Assembly: GCF_014648635.1 (NCBI RefSeq)
Contig: NZ_BMRM01000021.1
Location: forward strand, 1 to 64,000
Length of the DNA: 64,000 bases
Source: Streptomyces cinerochromogenes
GTDB lineage: Bacteria; Actinomycetota; Actinomycetes; Streptomycetales; Streptomycetaceae
Direction of reading: 5' to 3'
Shown piece by piece: positions 60,514 to 64,000 of the stretch. The notes under the pieces are model-generated. The model saw only the letters and a list, made by a program, of their open reading frames with translations, ran no database searches and had not been told where the DNA came from. Within the stretch, counting starts at the first letter, position 1. Each line of letters opens with the position of its first letter. A program made the position numbers and the translations under genes.

Positions 60514-60528
60514 CGGAAGGTGATTGCT

Positions 60529-61440
60529 TCATTGACCGACCCTGGGCGGCCTCTGGTCGGACGGCAGGACGTCCTCGAGTCGCGCCAGCTCCTCCTCGCT
60601 CAGCGTGACGTCCGCGGCCCTGGCCGAGTCGGTGATGGAGGCCGGACGGCTGGCTCCCGGTACCGGGATCACTACCGGGGAGCGGGCCAGCAGCCAGGCC
60701 AGGGCGACTTGCTGGGGACTGGTGCCGCGCTCGGCGGCGACACGGTGGAAGGCGGTGCCGAGGGACGTCGGGCCGGAGGGACCGTCGAGGGAGCTGCGCG
60801 AGAGGCCGCCCAGGGGGCTCCAGGGCAGGAAGGCCAGACCCAGCTGTGCGCTCAGCCGTAGTTCGGGCTCGCTGTCGCGGACGGCGGGCGAGTACTGGTT
60901 CTGCACGGAGGCGAGCCCGTCGCCGAGGATCTGATGTGCCTGGCGGATCTGGGCCGTGGTGACGTTGGAGATTCCCGCGGCGCGGATCGTGCCGGCGTCG
61001 AGCAGGTCGCGCAGCGCGCCGACGGACTCCGCCCAGGGCACGGCCGGGTCCGGCTTGTGCAGCTGGTACAGGCCGATGGCGTCGACGCCGAGGCGCTTGG
61101 CGGAGGCCTCGGCGGCTCGTCTGAGGTGTGCAGGGGTGGCGGTGACGGTCCAACTGCCGTCTCCGGGACGGCCACGGCCGCCCTTGGTGGCCACCAGGAC
61201 GCCGGAGGTGTCACCCCCGTAGCCGGCCAGCGCGCGGGCGATCAGCAGTTCGTTGTGGCCCGCCTCGTCGGCGTGCCAGTGGTAGCTGTCGGCGGTGTCG
61301 ATGAGCGTGACGCCGGCGTCGAGGGCGGCGTGGATGGTGGCGATCGCCTGTGTCTCGTCCGGGCGGTGCTCGATGGACAGCGGCATGGCACCGAGGCCGA
61401 TGGCGCTGACGGTGGTGTGGGCGATGGTGCGGTACTGCAC
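60529..61440 (-). CDS. Aldo/keto reductase
   Basis: A 303-residue NADPH-dependent reductase of the (beta/alpha)8 AKR fold. Catalytic tetrad: D and Y in LIDTADSYHWH (about residues 46-57), K in VLVATKGGRG (about 85), H in YQLHKPDPAVP (about 127). No signal peptide. ATG 61440. Fifteen bases after the upstream epimerase-like gene, so likely an operon divergent from a LysR regulator. Confidence 0.92.
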   Translation of the reverse strand: MQYRTIAHTTVSAIGLGAMPLSIEHRPDETQAIATIHAALDAGVTLIDTADSYHWHADEAGHNELLIARALAGYGGDTSGVLVATKGGRGRPGDGSWTVTATPAHLRRAAEASAKRLGVDAIGLYQLHKPDPAVPWAESVGALRDLLDAGTIRAAGISNVTTAQIRQAHQILGDGLASVQNQYSPAVRDSEPELRLSAQLGLAFLPWSPLGGLSRSSLDGPSGPTSLGTAFHRVAAERGTSPQQVALAWLLARSPVVIPVPGASRPASITDSARAADVTLSEEELARLEDVLPSDQRPPRVGQ

Positions 61441-61455
61441 GGTGGCGTCAGTTCC

Positions 61456-62394
61456 TCAGGCGGTGGGTGACGGGTCGGTGGTGAGGGCTTCGACAACGGC
61501 GCCGGGCAGCCAGTCGGTGGTGTGGGAGAAGGAGAAGCCCAGATCCTTCGCGCGGGCGTTGCTCATGGCGTAGTGGCGGTCCAGGGAGAACGGGGAAGCT
61601 TCCTCGCCCGTCGTGACGGTTCGGTACACGGCCTCCCGGCCCACCTGCCGGGCGATGACCGCGGCGAGGTCGTACACGTCGAGCGGGCCGTCGGAGCAGG
61701 CGTTCACCGGGCCGGTGAAGTGGGCTGCGGCCGCCCACAGCAGCAGCTCCGCCAGCTCCCGGTAGTGGATGAAGACCGTGGGCAAGGCCTTCGCGTGCAC
61801 GGTGATCTCTTCGCCCCGGGTGATGCGCCCGGCGTAGTGCGCCAGCCTGCCGGTGAACTCCTGCGCGCCGCCGCCGAGGACGTGGGCGCTGCGCACGCCG
61901 GCGAACTCGAAGCCGCCGGTGCGGAGGAAGACGGCCTCCGCCTGGCGCTTCCCCTCGGCGTAGTGCGCCTGCAGGTACGCGTCGTCGTGCCAGGGAAGGT
62001 CCGTGGCCACCAGCCAGGTGGCCGGGTCCAGGGTCTCCTCCGGTACCGGCGTCCCCGACGGCACGGCCGGCAGAGCGGCGGTCGCCGGGTCGTAGACCTC
62101 GATGGTGGAGGTCATGACGTAGCGCCGGGTGCGGCCGGCGAAGGCGCGGACGGCGATCGCGGCCTGCACCGGGGTGTAGCAGACCTGGTCCACCACGACG
62201 TCGAAGGTACGAGAGCCGAGCGCGGCCGTCAGGGCGGCCTCGTCGTTTCTGTCGACAACGAGGTGCTCGACGCCGACGGGCGGCGAGGTGGAGCCGCGAT
62301 TGATCACAGTGACCTGGTGGCCGGTGCTGTGCAGACGCTGCACCAGGAGTTTTCCGACATACCGGCTTCCGCCGATGACGCAGATCTTTTGCAT
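61456..62394 (-). CDS. NAD-dependent epimerase/dehydratase family protein
   Basis: A 312-residue atypical SDR/NmrA-like protein. The dinucleotide motif IGGSRYVGKLLVQRL (residues 5-19, GGSxxxG variant) is followed by VDQVCYTPVQAAIAVRAFAG, SAEVYDPATAA-like segments and YAEGKRQAEAVF, a YxxxK. Acts on a sugar or sugar-like substrate, unknown. ATG 62394 behind GGATGGGGG. Operon with the aldo/keto reductase; controlled by the divergent LysR. Confidence 0.88.
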   Translation of the reverse strand: MQKICVIGGSRYVGKLLVQRLHSTGHQVTVINRGSTSPPVGVEHLVVDRNDEAALTAALGSRTFDVVVDQVCYTPVQAAIAVRAFAGRTRRYVMTSTIEVYDPATAALPAVPSGTPVPEETLDPATWLVATDLPWHDDAYLQAHYAEGKRQAEAVFLRTGGFEFAGVRSAHVLGGGAQEFTGRLAHYAGRITRGEEITVHAKALPTVFIHYRELAELLLWAAAAHFTGPVNACSDGPLDVYDLAAVIARQVGREAVYRTVTTGEEASPFSLDRHYAMSNARAKDLGFSFSHTTDWLPGAVVEALTTDPSPTA

Positions 62395-62419
62395 GCCCCC
62401 ATCCTGGAGACCTACGGTC

Positions 62420-62437
62420 ATCAGCAGAAGTGCTGAT
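62420..62437. promoter_or_regulatory. Palindrome ATCAGCAGAAGTGCTGAT in the LysR/epimerase interval
   Basis: Perfect 7-base arms (ATCAGCA / TGCTGAT) with a 4-base centre, 26 bases from the epimerase start and 28 bases from the LysR start. Probable regulator binding site; the spacing is one helical turn wider than a strict T-N11-A. Confidence 0.7.
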
Positions 62438-62464
62438 CTACTGGTCGGGTATTAAGGAAAACTG

Positions 62465-63373
62465 TTGATCGATGTGCAACGGCTGCGTGTGCTGCGGACG
62501 GTGGCGGAGCACGGGAGTTTCAACCGGGCGGCCACGGCTCTCCGTCTCACCCCGTCCGCCGTCTCCCAGCAGGTGGCCGCCCTGGAGCGCAGCCTCGGCA
62601 CGCAGGTCGTGGCCCGCAGCACCCGCGGCGTCACCCTCACCCAGGCCGGCCACATCATGGTCGGTGCCGCCGAATCCGTCGCGGCAGAACTCGAACACGC
62701 ACGGCAGCGGGTCGCCCAACTCAGTACGGGCCGTACCCAGCTCACCGTCGCCACCTTCACCAGCGGCGGCAGACTGCTGCTGCCCGCCGCCCTCGCCCGG
62801 TTCACGGCAGACCATCCCCGCACCGTGGTCCACATCAGGGAAGGCGAACCCGAGGACTCCCTGCCGCTCGTGCGTCAGGGCGCCGTGGACCTCGCCCTGG
62901 CCTACCATTTCGACGGCCCGCTGCCCGTCGGGCCGGGCCCCGGCTCCGGCCTGGAGTGGACGCCGCTCCTGGAGGACCCCCTGTACGTCGTCCTGCCGCC
63001 AGGACACCGTCTCGCCCACCGCGACGCGCTCGACCTCGCCGAACTGGCAACCGAGCCCTGGGTGCTCGGCTGTCTGAAGAGCGAGGCATACCTGCGGCGC
63101 TACGCCGAGCGTGCCGGCTTCGATCCGGACGTGCGCGGAACCACCACCGACTACTTCTTCGCCCGCTCACTGGTCGCTGCGGGCGTGGGCGTCTCCCTGA
63201 TCCCCTCCATCGCGCTCACCCCGGAGATCCCGGGCCTGTGCACCGTCCCGGTCAGGTCGCCGGGGCCGGCCCGGCACATTGGCGTCGCCGCGATCAGCCG
63301 CGGTGACCGGCCCCACGTCACGGCGCTCGTCCACGCGCTTCGCGAGCAGGCCATGCGGCACGACGGGCGTTGA
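62465..63373 (+). CDS. LysR family transcriptional regulator
   Basis: A 302-residue LysR regulator. HTH at residues 1-60 (RLRVLRTVAEHGSFNRAATA, LTPSAVSQQVAALERSLGTQ), effector domain from about residue 92 (QLTVATFTSGGRLLLPAALA). TTG start at 62465 gives the canonical length. Divergent from the epimerase/aldo-keto reductase pair with a palindrome between, which it probably regulates. Confidence 0.92.
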   Translation: MIDVQRLRVLRTVAEHGSFNRAATALRLTPSAVSQQVAALERSLGTQVVARSTRGVTLTQAGHIMVGAAESVAAELEHARQRVAQLSTGRTQLTVATFTSGGRLLLPAALARFTADHPRTVVHIREGEPEDSLPLVRQGAVDLALAYHFDGPLPVGPGPGSGLEWTPLLEDPLYVVLPPGHRLAHRDALDLAELATEPWVLGCLKSEAYLRRYAERAGFDPDVRGTTTDYFFARSLVAAGVGVSLIPSIALTPEIPGLCTVPVRSPGPARHIGVAAISRGDRPHVTALVHALREQAMRHDGR

Positions 63374-63433
63374 TCCGCCTCGGGTCCACGACCGGCGCCG
63401 TACCGGCCGGTGAGGTGGCTCCTGGCCGTCTCG

Positions 63434-64000
63434 TCATACCCGGTGGCGAGTCGCGGCCTCGGACGGGCCCCGGTGCGGAAGAGCTTCGAGGAAGGCGGCC
63501 AGGAGGGCGTTGAACTCGGTCGGCCGCTCCATGTTGGGGAAGTGCGCGGTGTTCTCCACGAACACCGCGCGGCCGTCGGGTACCGCGTCGACCAGACGCT
63601 CGGCCATCGCTCTGTGGTCGCTCACGTCGAGGGCGCCGCATATCGCCAGGACAGGAACGTCGATGGACGCCGCACGCCGCCAGGTCTGGAGAACGGGTAC
63701 GCGATAGTCCGGTTCGCCGGCCGCGTGCTTGGAGATCGTCCGGGACGCCATCGCGCGCAGGCGGTTCACGACGTCCGCATCGACGTCACCGAGCGAGCGG
63801 TGCGGGCCTGCCGCGAAGCGCACGTGCCCGTCCAGCCAGCCCTCGATGTCGCCGGCCGCCAGTGCGCCGTTCTGCTTCCCCAGGACCTCCAGGCTCCAGG
63901 GATCCTCGAAGTACGGTTCGCTGGTTCCCACGCCGCTGACGACCACGGCGCGCACCAGTTCCGGATGCTCGAGCGCAACGTCGACCGCGGTACCCCCGCC
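63434..64000 (-). CDS. Alpha/beta hydrolase, 5' end cut by the window
   Basis: The last 188 codons of an alpha/beta hydrolase. The frame runs to the right edge with GGGTAVDVALEHPELVRAVV, i.e. just past the nucleophile elbow (GHS/DxGG-like region), which is outside. A cap domain follows, then VPVLAICGALDVSDHRAMAE (acid region) and FVENTAHFPNMERPTEFNAL (catalytic H). Substrate unknown. Confidence 0.85.
   Translation of the reverse strand, partial: GGGTAVDVALEHPELVRAVVVSGVGTSEPYFEDPWSLEVLGKQNGALAAGDIEGWLDGHVRFAAGPHRSLGDVDADVVNRLRAMASRTISKHAAGEPDYRVPVLQTWRRAASIDVPVLAICGALDVSDHRAMAERLVDAVPDGRAVFVENTAHFPNMERPTEFNALLAAFLEALPHRGPSEAATRHRV

Overview
The window is high-GC actinobacterial DNA and almost certainly Streptomyces. 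GC is near 70% with strong third-position G/C bias, GTG and TTG starts are common, and there are Tat and Sec secreted enzymes, DasR-type operators (GGTCTAGACC) and many MarR, TetR, LysR and HxlR regulators. It holds a tap-tpg pair (36453-33583, minus strand), the genes for the telomere-associated and telomere-capping terminal proteins of linear Streptomyces replicons. This, plus a high density of gene remnants, transposase debris and local tandem repeats, suggests a chromosome arm (subtelomeric) or a linear plasmid.

Layout. 1-1.3 kb: IS5-type transposase and a solitary type I-E-like CRISPR repeat. 1.3-7.2 kb: a Tat-exported carotenoid-cleavage-type oxygenase, an overlapping MarR/winged-helix pair, an alpha/beta hydrolase, and a cupin divergent from a LysR gene across an ideal T-N11-A box. 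7.5-11.9 kb: a corrinoid block with cbiD convergent to a three-gene ABC importer preceded by a cobalamin riboswitch. 12.2-16.8 kb: an anti-sigma-like ATPase, an internally deleted transposase, a P-loop kinase and a lower-GC amidohydrolase island. 16.9-18.5 kb: fused AraC/DUF1772 remnants and an HdeD-like protein. 18.8-21.3 kb: GH18 chitinase and AA10 LPMO flanking DasR-like sites. 21.6-31.7 kb: an EamA exporter/LysR pair, a TetR/DUF1772/DUF4267 cluster with palindromic operators, a 2H phosphoesterase, a minisatellite with a kinase fragment, an RlmA/TlrB-type rRNA methyltransferase, a GAF/TetR junction, an ASCH protein and a leucine-carboxyl-methyltransferase-like enzyme. 31.8-36.5 kb: a secreted beta-lactamase-like hydrolase, then tpg and tap.

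38.0-40.8 kb carries the most striking functional unit: an encapsulin shell gene with an inserted cyclic-nucleotide-binding-like domain, overlapping a SufS-type cysteine desulfurase with a long disordered N-terminus (the expected cargo), and closed by a perfect 22-bp hairpin. 41-50 kb: small secreted proteins, a P-loop kinase, a frameshifted membrane protein, a DUF1254 protein, and an HxlR-controlled NAD(P)H-binding gene coupled to a broken nitroreductase gene. 50-60 kb: a membrane protein, a HAD-like protein, two orphan immunity-type genes, a DinB protein, an NDH-2-like fragment, DUF2945/DUF3140 genes, a spore-photoproduct-lyase-like radical SAM protein, an EEP phosphatase and an HD-ankyrin fusion. 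60-64 kb: a crystallin-like secreted protein, an aldo/keto reductase, an epimerase divergent from a LysR gene, and an alpha/beta hydrolase cut by the window edge.

All calls come from reading the sequence and from remembered family features; no database search was run. Family names without a stated motif are recognition by resemblance.
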